DNA of 64,000 bases from Lewinellaceae bacterium (GTDB lineage: Bacteria > Bacteroidota > Bacteroidia > Chitinophagales > Saprospiraceae): NCBI GenBank assembly GCA_020636005.1, contig JACJYR010000001.1, positions 816,001 through 880,000 of the forward strand. Direction: 5' to 3'. Position 1 is the stretch's first letter, and the number at the start of each line of letters is the position of its first letter. Under the pieces are notes generated by a model. That model made no database searches, was not told where the DNA came from, and saw only the letters and a program-made list of their open reading frames with translations. The translations under genes were made by a program, and so were the position numbers. This document shows, piece by piece, positions 35,455 to 43,622 of the stretch.

Positions 35455-37798
35455 TGCAACAACAGCGACGCACAAAGTCCCTTTTGGGCAAAAAGTAGCC
35501 TTCGGATTGGGCATGCTTGCCAACCAGATGTTCCCGGCAGCTTTGGGGATATTCATGGTCGTATTAGTTCAAGACCTGGGTTTTCCCGGCTGGATGTGGG
35601 GCATCCTGTTTTTCCTGCCACGGGTTTTTGATTCCATCACCGACCCCATCATGGGATTTATCACAGACAATACCCGCTCCGTTTGGGGAAGGCGCAGGCA
35701 GTACGTCTTTTCGGGCGCCATTATCATGGGTATTTCCTTTGTGATAATGTGGCAGTTGCACCGGGAAAATGGCGTGAATTATAACTTTATCTACTTTTTA
35801 CTATGGTCGTTCATGTTCTATTTGGGGCTGACCATTTTCAGCGTGCCTTATGTGGCAATGGGCTACGAGATGAGCGACGATTTCCACGAACGCACCAACA
35901 TCATGGCGGTAGCGCAGTGGATTGGGCAATGGGCCTGGGTGATTGCCCCCTGGTTTTGGGTGGTGATGTACGACCCAAGCTGGTTTGAAAATGCGGATAC
36001 GGCCACCAGGACCCTCTCCGTTTGGGTCGGCATTTCGTGCATGATTTTGGCGATGATTCCCGCCATTTTTATCAAACAAAAATCCACGAAAGAGGACGAC
36101 AGCCTCATTCCGTTGAGCATTAAAAATATCGGAGGTGGGCTGAAAGAAATATTGAACGGGTTCGTGGAGGCTTTCAAGATGGTTCCGTTCCGCAGGCTCT
36201 GCATTGCTACGTTCCTGATTTTCAACGCCTTCAACACGGTAGCCGCATTTTCCTTTTTTATCATTGTCTATCACATGTTCAACGGGGATGCCGGCGCTGC
36301 CGGTATCTGGCCGACGCTGTTCGGTAGTTTGGGCGCTTTGGTGACCACTTTTGCGGTGATTCCCACCGTGGCGTGGATGTCCAAAAAAATGGGGAAGAAA
36401 AATGCGTTCATGCTCTCGCAGGGGATTTCCATCATTGGATATCTGGCCTTTTGGTTCCTGTTTGTGCCGGGCAAGCCTTTCATGTTCATTTTTGCACTTC
36501 CTTTCTTTTCCTTCGGTATCGGCAGCTTGTTCACCCTGATGATGTCCATGACGGCGGACGTCTGCGACCTCGACGAACTGAACACGGGCAAACGGCGGGA
36601 AGGTATTTTCGGCGCTATTTACTGGTGGATGGTGAAATTCGGTTTTGCCATTGCGGGGCTGTTGAGCGGCGCCATCATGACGCTGGTCGGCTTCGTCCCC
36701 AACGCCGCCGTTCAGCCGGAAGGGGCGGTGGAAGGGCTGCGGCTGTTCTTTTCGGGCGTTCCCATCTTCGGGACGGTCATCGCCATGCTGGTGATGCGCA
36801 CTTATGACGTGACCGAAGAAAAAGCCCACGAAATCAGGGCAGCCATTGAAAAGAAGAAAGCAACCAAAAAAGGCTCGTCCGCCTACATGCCCGGCAAATT
36901 GCTGGTGCTGAAAGAAAAAGGTTTTGATTTGAATGCGAGTTATGGGATGGAGTTTAAAGGTAAAACAACAGCGGACATCAAAGCCCTGTTTTCCAAAACC
37001 CTGAAGGACGGCCTGCACGGTTTGTGTTTCAGCCCGTATGTGGAAGGGCAGGAAACGGGCGATATTTTGTCCGAATCCCAAATCCGGCGGCGCATGGACA
37101 TCATCATGCCCTACACCCGGTGGATACGCTCTTTTTCCTGTACCGAGGGCAACGAATTGATTCCAAAAATCGCCCACGACAAGGGCCTGAAAACACTGGT
37201 GGGCGTCTGGATAAGCAACGACCGGGAACGCAACGAAAGAGAAATAAAAGCACTGGTGAAACTGGCCAACGAAGGCCTGGTGGACATCGCCGCAGTGGGC
37301 AACGAAGTGCTGCTGCGCAACGAACTCCCCGAACAGGAATTGATACAATACATTAAAAAGGTAAAGGCGCTGCTGCCCAGCCATATTCCTGTCGGTTATG
37401 TGGACGCCTATTTTCATTTCCTCGAAAAACCTGCCCTGGCGGATGCCTGCGATGTAATTTTAATCAACTGCTACCCATTCTGGGAAGGGGCCAACAACGA
37501 CCACGCCCTGCTCTACATGCAGCACATGTATGACTTGACCAAACTGGTGGCCCAAGGCAAAAAAATAGTCATTACTGAAACCGGTTGGCCGAGCAAAGGC
37601 CAGGCTGTTCAGGAAGCCCAGCCTTCGGCGGAAAATGCGATGAAATATTTCATCAATGCCCAGCAATGGGCGAAAAGCGAAAATATTGAACTGTTCTATT
37701 TCTCCTCCTTTGACGAATCCTGGAAAATTTACCAGGAAGGGGTGGTTGGCACCCAATGGGGGTTGTGGGATAAAAACGAAAAGCAGAAATATGTTTGA
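35447..37798 (+). CDS. MFS (GPH/MelB-type) sugar transporter fused to a GH17 glycosidase domain
   Basis: A 783-residue fusion. Residues about 10-455 are a 12-helix glycoside-pentoside-hexuronide symporter: VFDSITDPIMGFITDNTRSV, RRRQYVFSGAIIMGISFVIM, VPYVAMGYEMSDDFHERTNI and MTADVCDLDELNTGKRREGI. A short Lys-rich linker (about 458-480, EKKKATKKG) leads to a full GH17 barrel from about residue 500, with acid/base E620 in AAVGNEVLLRN and nucleophile E711 in IVITETGWPSKG. In 12-helix MFS proteins the C-terminus is cytosolic, so the glycosidase should face the cytoplasm and meet sugar as it enters. The reading frame is continuous with no sign of a frameshift. The next gene encodes a free copy of the same GH17 domain. 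Confidence 0.92.
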   Translation: MSNATTATHKVPFGQKVAFGLGMLANQMFPAALGIFMVVLVQDLGFPGWMWGILFFLPRVFDSITDPIMGFITDNTRSVWGRRRQYVFSGAIIMGISFVIMWQLHRENGVNYNFIYFLLWSFMFYLGLTIFSVPYVAMGYEMSDDFHERTNIMAVAQWIGQWAWVIAPWFWVVMYDPSWFENADTATRTLSVWVGISCMILAMIPAIFIKQKSTKEDDSLIPLSIKNIGGGLKEILNGFVEAFKMVPFRRLCIATFLIFNAFNTVAAFSFFIIVYHMFNGDAGAAGIWPTLFGSLGALVTTFAVIPTVAWMSKKMGKKNAFMLSQGISIIGYLAFWFLFVPGKPFMFIFALPFFSFGIGSLFTLMMSMTADVCDLDELNTGKRREGIFGAIYWWMVKFGFAIAGLLSGAIMTLVGFVPNAAVQPEGAVEGLRLFFSGVPIFGTVIAMLVMRTYDVTEEKAHEIRAAIEKKKATKKGSSAYMPGKLLVLKEKGFDLNASYGMEFKGKTTADIKALFSKTLKDGLHGLCFSPYVEGQETGDILSESQIRRRMDIIMPYTRWIRSFSCTEGNELIPKIAHDKGLKTLVGVWISNDRERNEREIKALVKLANEGLVDIAAVGNEVLLRNELPEQELIQYIKKVKALLPSHIPVGYVDAYFHFLEKPALADACDVILINCYPFWEGANNDHALLYMQHMYDLTKLVAQGKKIVITETGWPSKGQAVQEAQPSAENAMKYFINAQQWAKSENIELFYFSSFDESWKIYQEGVVGTQWGLWDKNEKQKYV

Positions 37799-37938
37799 AG
37801 GTGTTTGAAAATGGTTTGAAGGTGGTTTGAAGTTGTTTGAAAATAGTGTACGGGCAGCAACTTCCAACCACCTTCCAACAACTTCAAACCATTCTCCAAC
37901 CACCTTCAAACAACACCTAACATTTTCAAACAACTACA
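37796..37938. repeat. R5 array between the two GH17 genes
   Basis: Degenerate GGTTTGAAGGT units and, after a centre near 37850, the inverse CCTTCAAACAAC units. It overlaps the last codon of the transporter fusion and ends CAAACAACTACACC at the next ATG. Confidence 0.75.
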
Positions 37939-37940
37939 CC

Positions 37941-38840
37941 ATGTCATTCAGACCAGGAAAACAGTTGGCGCTTTCGGGGATAGATTTCTCGAACCAATCG
38001 CCAGAACAGCTACAAAGCCTTTTCCGGCAAACGCTGGAAGGCGGCATGCACGGCCTGTGCTACAGCGCCTATGAGGAAGGCCAAAAACCAGGTGACGTTT
38101 TAACTGTTGAACAAATCCGCCGGCGCATGAAAATTATCGCCCCCTACACAAAATGGGTGCGGTCGTTTTCCTGCATCGAAGGCAACGAACTGGTACCGCA
38201 GGTGGCCCGTGAGTTTGGCCTTAAAACCCTTGTGGGCGCCTGGCTGGGCAAGGACGCCGACCTGAACGAGCAGGAAATAGCCGGCTTGATAAAACTGGCC
38301 AAAGCGGGCCATGTGGACATTGCCGCCGTTGGCAACGAGGTGCTGTACCGCAACGACCTGAGCGAGGAGCAACTGCTGGAATTTATCCACCGGGTAAAAA
38401 ATGCCATCCCGGATGTTCCGGTCGGCTATGTGGACGCCTACTACGAGTTCACTGCCTGCCCGGACATCACCGCCGCCTGCGACGTCATTCTTGCGAACTG
38501 CTACCCCTTCTGGGAATCCTGCCACATAGACTACTCGCTGATGTACATGAAACAGATGTACCAGCAAGCGGCACAGGCTGGCAATGGCAAAAAGGTAATC
38601 ATCACCGAAACCGGCTGGCCGAGCCAGGGACGAAGCCTCGATGGCGCCGACCCGTCAGCGGAAAATTTTATGAAGTATTTTATCAATGCCCAATTGTGGT
38701 CGAAAGAGGAGGGCGTTGAGATGTTCTATTTCTCCTCATTCGACGAGTCCTGGAAGGTGGGTGCTGAGGGCGATGTGGGGGCTTATTGGGGGATTTGGGA
38801 CAAAAACGGGGGTTTGAAATTCGGGCATGCCGATTCATAA
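37941..38840 (+). CDS. Stand-alone cytosolic GH17 beta-glucosidase/glucanase
   Basis: A 299-residue GH17 domain with no signal peptide. It is collinear with residues about 481-783 of the upstream transporter fusion (shared GLHGLCFSPY/GMHGLCYSAY, ESQIRRRM/VEQIRRRM, NCYPFWE, FYFSSFDESWK), with putative acid/base E133 in AAVGNEVLYRN and nucleophile E223 in VIITETGWPSQG. It is clearly a tandem paralogue of the fused domain. Likely role: exo- or endo-cleavage of imported beta-1,3-glucan oligosaccharides in the cytoplasm, next to the phosphorylase. Many bacterial GH17 enzymes of this length are of the exo or transglycosylating type; which applies here cannot be read from sequence. Confidence 0.9.
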   Translation: MSFRPGKQLALSGIDFSNQSPEQLQSLFRQTLEGGMHGLCYSAYEEGQKPGDVLTVEQIRRRMKIIAPYTKWVRSFSCIEGNELVPQVAREFGLKTLVGAWLGKDADLNEQEIAGLIKLAKAGHVDIAAVGNEVLYRNDLSEEQLLEFIHRVKNAIPDVPVGYVDAYYEFTACPDITAACDVILANCYPFWESCHIDYSLMYMKQMYQQAAQAGNGKKVIITETGWPSQGRSLDGADPSAENFMKYFINAQLWSKEEGVEMFYFSSFDESWKVGAEGDVGAYWGIWDKNGGLKFGHADS

Positions 38841-39046
38841 AACGTTGAAGAGCCAATCTTGAATAATCGCCGGTAAGACATTTACAAATTTCATCATCAT
38901 GCAACTATACAATTTCGGGCTTGGGATGTGAGCGCTATGGTTTTAAAAACCAAACTATAACAGCAATGGGCCTTAAGTTTCAACTTGACCCCCAATCATA
39001 TTTCAAAGTTCCAAATTGAATAGTTGTACCAAAACCTTTTTGATTT

Positions 39047-40375
39047 ATGAAAAATTTTACTTTTCTGTTCTTAATGCTTTTCGCATTGGCGGGTTTTTCC
39101 CAAAATGCGCCTATCGATTTCGAGGCAGGCGGCCAGGGGGCCAACTGGACCTGGACCGTCTTTGAAAACGCCACCAACCCTGCCGTGGAAATCATCGCCA
39201 ACCCGGATCCAACCGGGATAAACACCTCTGCTACCGTTGCCAAATATACAGCGCTACAAGCTGGCAACCCTTATGCAGGGTGCGAGACCATGCACGGTGC
39301 CGACCTTGGCTCGTTTGTTCTAGATGCCACGAATTCCACCGTCAAAATCATGGTTTGGAAACCTGTCATTAGTGACGTGGGCATCAAGTTCGCCTCGCCT
39401 ACTGGATGGTCACAGGGAGAATTAAAAAAAGCCAACACATTGACCAACCAATGGGAGGAAATAACATTCGATTTCTCAAGCTTTATCAATCCTCCGGCTG
39501 GGGAAGGGCAATTGGATCAATTCATTTTCTTCCCCGATTTTGATCTGGCAGGCAGAACCCAGGACAACGTTGTGTATTTCGACAATGTAACATTCGGTGC
39601 AGGGGGAGGCAGTTCAAACGAACCTATGGTAGCAGCACCTACGCCAACCAGGCCGGCAGCGAACGTAATTTCCCTTTTCAGCGACGCCTATACCAACGTG
39701 CCTGTGGATACCTGGAAAACCGACTGGTCCTCAGCTTTTTTGGAAGATGTCAACATTCAGGGCAATCCTACCAAAAAATACTCCCTGCTCGATTTCGTGG
39801 GCATCGAAACTGTAGCCAACCCGATTGATGCAACGGATATGACCCAATTCCATATTGATGTATGGTCGGCGAACTTCACGTTTTTTGCCGTTAAATTGGT
39901 GGACTTCGGCGCTGACGGTGCTTTCGGTGGCGGCGATGACGTAGAGCATCAAATTGACTTCACCACGCCTGCCCAGGGGGAATGGGTCAGCCTCGATATT
40001 CCCTTGAGCGATTTTACAGGATTGACGACAAGGGCCCACATTGCACAGTACATTTTGGTGGGCCAACCAACTGGTGCAAATACGGTTTTTGTGGACAATG
40101 TGTATTTCTTCAACGATCCGAACAGCACCCAGGACGCTGTTGGCAATCAGAACCTGGTCAATATCTTCCCCAATCCTGTAAAGGCAGGCGGGCAAGTTCA
40201 GTTGAGTGCTGCGGCGGCACAGTTGGAAGTCTATGATCTCACAGGAAAACTGGTCTTATCATCACAAAACACATCGGCCATCAACTTGGAGAACCTGAAA
40301 AACAGTGGGGTTTATATTGTCAAAATGCAGCTCGACAACGGGACGGTACAGACGAATAAGCTCCTGGTTCATTAA
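39047..40375 (+). CDS. T9SS-exported glycan-binding protein sharing the locus module
   Basis: A 442-residue exported protein. Signal peptide MKNFTFLFLMLFALAGFSQ, an N-terminal jelly-roll domain (IDFEAGGQGANWTWTVFENA, about residues 22-185), one copy (about 198-358) of the module seen three times in the lipoprotein at 24475 (APTPTRPAANVISLFSDAYT ... FVDNVYFFND), and a T9SS type A tail (LVNIFPNPVKAGGQVQLSA ... GVYIVKMQLDNGTVQTNK). No catalytic residues are seen. The N-terminal domain and module resemble carbohydrate-binding parts found attached to flavobacterial laminarinases. Probably a soluble or surface-attached glucan binder; last gene of the locus. Confidence 0.8.
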   Translation: MKNFTFLFLMLFALAGFSQNAPIDFEAGGQGANWTWTVFENATNPAVEIIANPDPTGINTSATVAKYTALQAGNPYAGCETMHGADLGSFVLDATNSTVKIMVWKPVISDVGIKFASPTGWSQGELKKANTLTNQWEEITFDFSSFINPPAGEGQLDQFIFFPDFDLAGRTQDNVVYFDNVTFGAGGGSSNEPMVAAPTPTRPAANVISLFSDAYTNVPVDTWKTDWSSAFLEDVNIQGNPTKKYSLLDFVGIETVANPIDATDMTQFHIDVWSANFTFFAVKLVDFGADGAFGGGDDVEHQIDFTTPAQGEWVSLDIPLSDFTGLTTRAHIAQYILVGQPTGANTVFVDNVYFFNDPNSTQDAVGNQNLVNIFPNPVKAGGQVQLSAAAAQLEVYDLTGKLVLSSQNTSAINLENLKNSGVYIVKMQLDNGTVQTNKLLVH

Positions 40376-40593
40376 TGAAACAATGAATTAGCTTTTGCTT
40401 AAATCCCCTCAGATGGTTCGGCCTGGATGTTCGGCAGTGAAATTATTTCTGCCGGTGGAACCATCAAGGGGGAAACGAAAGTGATCACCACAATGTAAGG
40501 CGCTTGGGGCAGGTGTTCGATTTCAGCAACGGGGCAGCCGGGCACGGCTGCGCTGAACCTGGCGAACACCTGCAACAAGGGAAACTTTCTTTT
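40376..40593. other. Gene-free stretch after the glucan locus
   Basis: No credible ORF. Two imperfect hairpins can be made: GGTTC...GAACC around 40409-40467 and CAGGTGTTCG/CGAACACCTG around 40509-40573. The latter could be the locus terminator region or a decayed repeat. Confidence 0.5.
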
Positions 40594-40702
40594 AGTAACG
40601 ATGAAAAAATAACTTCGCTATTTTGATTTTGAAACCCCAGTACTGGAAGGGTTTTTTAAAAATAATCCCGATTTCACATCGGGATTATTTTTCCTTCGAT
40701 CC
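40594..40702 (+). repeat. R1 repeat, copy A, with terminator-like hairpin
   Basis: About 109 bp beginning AGTAACGATGAAAAAATAAC and ending CCTTCGATCC. Its second half contains AATAATCCCGAT / ATCGGGATTATT (40661-40690) followed by T-rich sequence, so it can work as an intrinsic terminator. Other copies: 41490-41597, 48500-50059 (split by the IS), 58803-58880 (reverse, variant), 62994-63104. Confidence 0.85.
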
Positions 40703-40852
40703 TTACCTTCCGCTCTTCCTGTATTTATTCTCTTTCATCCCCGCCAACTTTAGGTTCATCCTATTTTCTGCGTGCTCCATCAAAAACAGTGCGTCCGGGG
40801 TAGTTTTTAAGTGATTTTTACGGCTGCACTCAATGTTTGAAATGCAGCCATC

Positions 40853-41491
40853 ATGAAGAAAATCCCTTGGCTACTGTTTGCCGGACTTTGCACCGTTGTT
40901 GGTTTGTACCCTTCCGTTTACTTCCTGATCGACAGGAAATTTGGCTTGTTGAGCAGCAAATCCGAAATCCTGCTGGCCGATGTATTTTGGAACCTCGGTT
41001 TTTATACCCACATCATTATAGGCGGCATAGCCCTCTTAGTCGGTTGGTCGCAGTTCAGTAAAGAATGGCGGCTGCACCGGCCCGGGCTGCACCGACGAAT
41101 CGGGAAAGTGTATGTCGCTTCTGCGCTGCTCAGCGGTGTTGCCGGCATCTACATCGGCTTTAACGCCACGGGGGGCATCGTTGCAAAAATGGGCTTTATA
41201 GCACTGGGCCTGGTCTGGTTCGGCACTACCCTCAAAGCATTTCTCGACATCCGACAAGGCGATATCAACAGCCACCAGAAAATGATGATCTTCAGCTTCG
41301 CTGCATGTTTTGCGGCAGTGACTTTGCGGCTTTGGCTGCCCTTGCTTATCGTGGCCCATCATGGTGAGTTTGAGCCGGCCTATCGCATCGTGGCGTGGCT
41401 GTGCTGGGTGCCAAATATGGGGGTGGCAGCGGTAATGGTTAGGCGTTTGGCGATCAGGCAGCCCTCCCGGTTCGATGGGTTCAGCCTTTAG
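40853..41491 (+). CDS. DUF2306 family membrane protein
   Basis: A 212-residue protein with six or so membrane helices. DUF2306 hallmarks are the H in YTHIIIGGIALLVGWSQF, the motif LHRRIGKVYVASALLSGVAG, and DINSHQKMMIFSFAACFAAV with the conserved H. Related proteins carry paired histidines and are suspected heme-binding or redox membrane proteins, but no function is established to my knowledge. Its stop codon lies inside the first bases of R1 copy B. It is flanked by R1 copies on both sides (40594-40702 and 41490-41597), like a small unit bordered by direct repeats. Confidence 0.85.
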   Translation: MKKIPWLLFAGLCTVVGLYPSVYFLIDRKFGLLSSKSEILLADVFWNLGFYTHIIIGGIALLVGWSQFSKEWRLHRPGLHRRIGKVYVASALLSGVAGIYIGFNATGGIVAKMGFIALGLVWFGTTLKAFLDIRQGDINSHQKMMIFSFAACFAAVTLRLWLPLLIVAHHGEFEPAYRIVAWLCWVPNMGVAAVMVRRLAIRQPSRFDGFSL

Positions 41492-41597
41492 TAACAATGA
41501 AAAAATAACTTCCCTATTTTGATGTTGAAACCCCAGCACTGGAAGGTTTTTTAAAAATAATCCCGATGTGAAATCGGAATTATTTTTCCTTCGATCC
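41490..41597 (+). repeat. R1 repeat, copy B
   Basis: Same 108-bp element; its first bases overlap the TAG stop of the DUF2306 gene. The internal hairpin here reads ATAATCCCGATGTGAAATCG and closes imperfectly. Confidence 0.85.
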
Positions 41598-41677
41598 ATA
41601 ACAAGCCGAAAATATAGTACCACTAATTTTCCTTTGCCTTAAAATTATCACCTTTGCCCGCTGTTCAATTCGAATAT

Positions 41678-41780
41678 TATAGACAATCGTCATTAAAAGT
41701 CAGTGGTCATTGAAGTCATTTTATTGAAAGTCAGTGACTTAGGATTTTGTCCCAATCAATTTTAAATGTGACTATCTATA
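41678..41780. repeat. R2 MITE-like element, copy 2
   Basis: A 103-bp copy of 17619-17720 with the same inverted ends (TATAGACA / TATCTATA). It ends 50 bases upstream of the tolC-like gene, so it may carry or alter that promoter. Confidence 0.8.
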
Positions 41781-41830
41781 AGCACCGAGCCATGCCCGTA
41801 TTTGAATCATGTTAACTTCAAGTAAAATAA

Positions 41831-43234
41831 ATGCCCATCAGAATCCTTTTAGCCACACTTGCCCTTACTAGCTTTGGCCTTGCCAAGGGCCAGACCGTGC
41901 ATCAGCTCAACCTGGAACAAGCTGTCAATCTCGCCTTGCAAAATGCCGAAGATTTGAAAAACCTTCGGTTGGACGTTGAAATCCAGGCACTCAACAACAA
42001 AGAGGTGACCGGGGCGATGTACCCGCAGCTTTCCGCCTCGGGCCAGGGCAGCTACTATACCAACCTACCACAGGTGCAGTTTCCCTCTTCCAATTTCCCC
42101 ATATATCAGGTGTTGCAGGACGAAGGCGTAAAAGATCAAAATGGCAATCCCATCACGACCAACGATGCCACGACCACTTCGCAAGCCCTCAGCTTTGTGG
42201 CGCCGCTGAATGTGCAATTTGGGATTTCGGTCAACCAACTGCTTTTCCAGCCGGATATTTTCATCGCCCTGCAGGCCAAGGAGACGGTACTGCAATATGC
42301 ACAGGACAATCTCAAAGTAGCAGAGACCAGCATCCGGGAAGCAGTGCAGAAAGCCTACTACTCGGTGCTCATAGCCGGGGAGCAAAAGCGCATCACAGAA
42401 GAGACGGCCAAGCGGCTGGACCTGCTCAGCGCCGAGATGACCGAGATGTACAAGCAGGGATTTGTGGAAAAACTGGACATTGACAAGCTCACCGTCACCC
42501 GCAACAACACCAACACCGCCATCAACCAACTGGCCAATGCCATCAACACCAGCAAGTCGCTGCTGAAAAACACAATTGGCATTCCCATCAACGATGATAT
42601 TGCGCTGACGGAAAAACTGGAGCCCCAGGATTTGAAGGCCTTGCTGCTTGAAAACACAGAAAATTTCAATTATGAAAACAGGAGCGAAATCGCCCTGCTG
42701 AATACTGCCCGGCAATTGCAGGAAATTGACCTCAGAAGGCAAAAATATGCCTACCTGCCGTCCCTGTCGGCGTTTTACCAGTTTCAGAGGGCAGGCCAGC
42801 GCAACCCCGATTTCACCCTGCCGGGCGAAAGCCCCTGGTTTTGGTACAATACGGGGCTGGTCGGCCTTTCCGTGAGCCAGCCGATATTCGATGGCTTTCA
42901 GATTAAAAACAGGATTGGCCAGGCCAAACTGAAAATCATCAAGGTGGACAACAGCCTCAACCAGCTAAAACGGGCCATAGATATGGAGCAGCAAATTGCC
43001 AAAAATTCGCTGAACAATGCATTGCTGAACCTCGATGTACAGCAAGCCAATACAGATCTGGCAAGGGAGGTTTTCGAGACCACCAAAAAGAAATACGAAG
43101 CCGGCGTCGGGTCCAGTATTGAGCTGATACAGGCCGACACGGATTTGCAGCGGGCGCAGGGGGCTTACTTCCAGGCTTTGTACGATTGCTATGTGGCCCG
43201 TATTGCGTTGAATAAATCACTGGGCAAATTATAA
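41831..43234 (+). CDS. TolC-family outer-membrane efflux channel
   Basis: A 467-residue TolC/OEP protein. Signal peptide MPIRILLATLALTSFGLAKG, then two homologous OEP halves: LNLEQAVNLALQNAEDLKNL near the start and long heptad-rich helices (KETVLQYAQDNLKVAETSIR, LSAEMTEMYKQGFVEKLDID, IDMEQQIAKNSLNNALLNLD) with strand pairs between them. It forms the trimeric outer-membrane duct for the RND pump encoded next. First gene of a three-gene efflux operon (tolC, MFP, RND), though a 388-base gap with R5 repeats follows it. Confidence 0.93.
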   Translation: MPIRILLATLALTSFGLAKGQTVHQLNLEQAVNLALQNAEDLKNLRLDVEIQALNNKEVTGAMYPQLSASGQGSYYTNLPQVQFPSSNFPIYQVLQDEGVKDQNGNPITTNDATTTSQALSFVAPLNVQFGISVNQLLFQPDIFIALQAKETVLQYAQDNLKVAETSIREAVQKAYYSVLIAGEQKRITEETAKRLDLLSAEMTEMYKQGFVEKLDIDKLTVTRNNTNTAINQLANAINTSKSLLKNTIGIPINDDIALTEKLEPQDLKALLLENTENFNYENRSEIALLNTARQLQEIDLRRQKYAYLPSLSAFYQFQRAGQRNPDFTLPGESPWFWYNTGLVGLSVSQPIFDGFQIKNRIGQAKLKIIKVDNSLNQLKRAIDMEQQIAKNSLNNALLNLDVQQANTDLAREVFETTKKKYEAGVGSSIELIQADTDLQRAQGAYFQALYDCYVARIALNKSLGKL

Positions 43235-43315
43235 ATGATGCGGCTTGAAAATCATGGTTTTTCTTTTGGGAAATCTCCGTGATAAGCAGGTACTTATAAT
43301 TGTCCGATACTTTTT

Positions 43316-43440
43316 TATGGTTTGAAGTTATTTGAATATCGTTTGAAAATAGTTGGCTATCAATCATTTAGGGTGGTGGCAGGCAAATTCAAACTATTTT
43401 CAAACGCTGTCGGACCATCTCAGGCAACTACTTACACACA
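43316..43440. repeat. R5 array in the efflux operon
   Basis: TATGGTTTGAAGTTATTTG and GTTTGAAAATAGTT units, then inverse AAACTATTTTCAAAC. A further ATTTCAAACAACTATTAAT lies at about 43599-43618, just before the adaptor gene start, as in the other R5 sites. Confidence 0.65.
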
Positions 43441-43622
43441 CCAATGATATTTACCTGCTTTAAAAAGTAAGTATATCAATGAAATCAGTTTTGGTTTTTC
43501 AGTTTTTAAAAATTTCAAATCAACATTTGATAATCAGGTTTTTAAATCAATTTACTTTCATGAACCTTCGATGTCAAACAAATACAACCAACTCAATCAA
43601 TTTCAAACAACTATTAATCAAT

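Noticed and set aside
35801..37417. 538-codon open frame on the minus strand
   Set aside because: It lies entirely antisense to the MFS-GH17 gene; its His/Pro/Gln-rich translation has no signal peptide or domain and mirrors the codon bias of the real gene.
40376..40593. Possible decayed coding sequence after the glucan locus
   Set aside because: Frames are broken by several stops and none of the fragments resembles a locus gene; the hairpins explain the local structure better.
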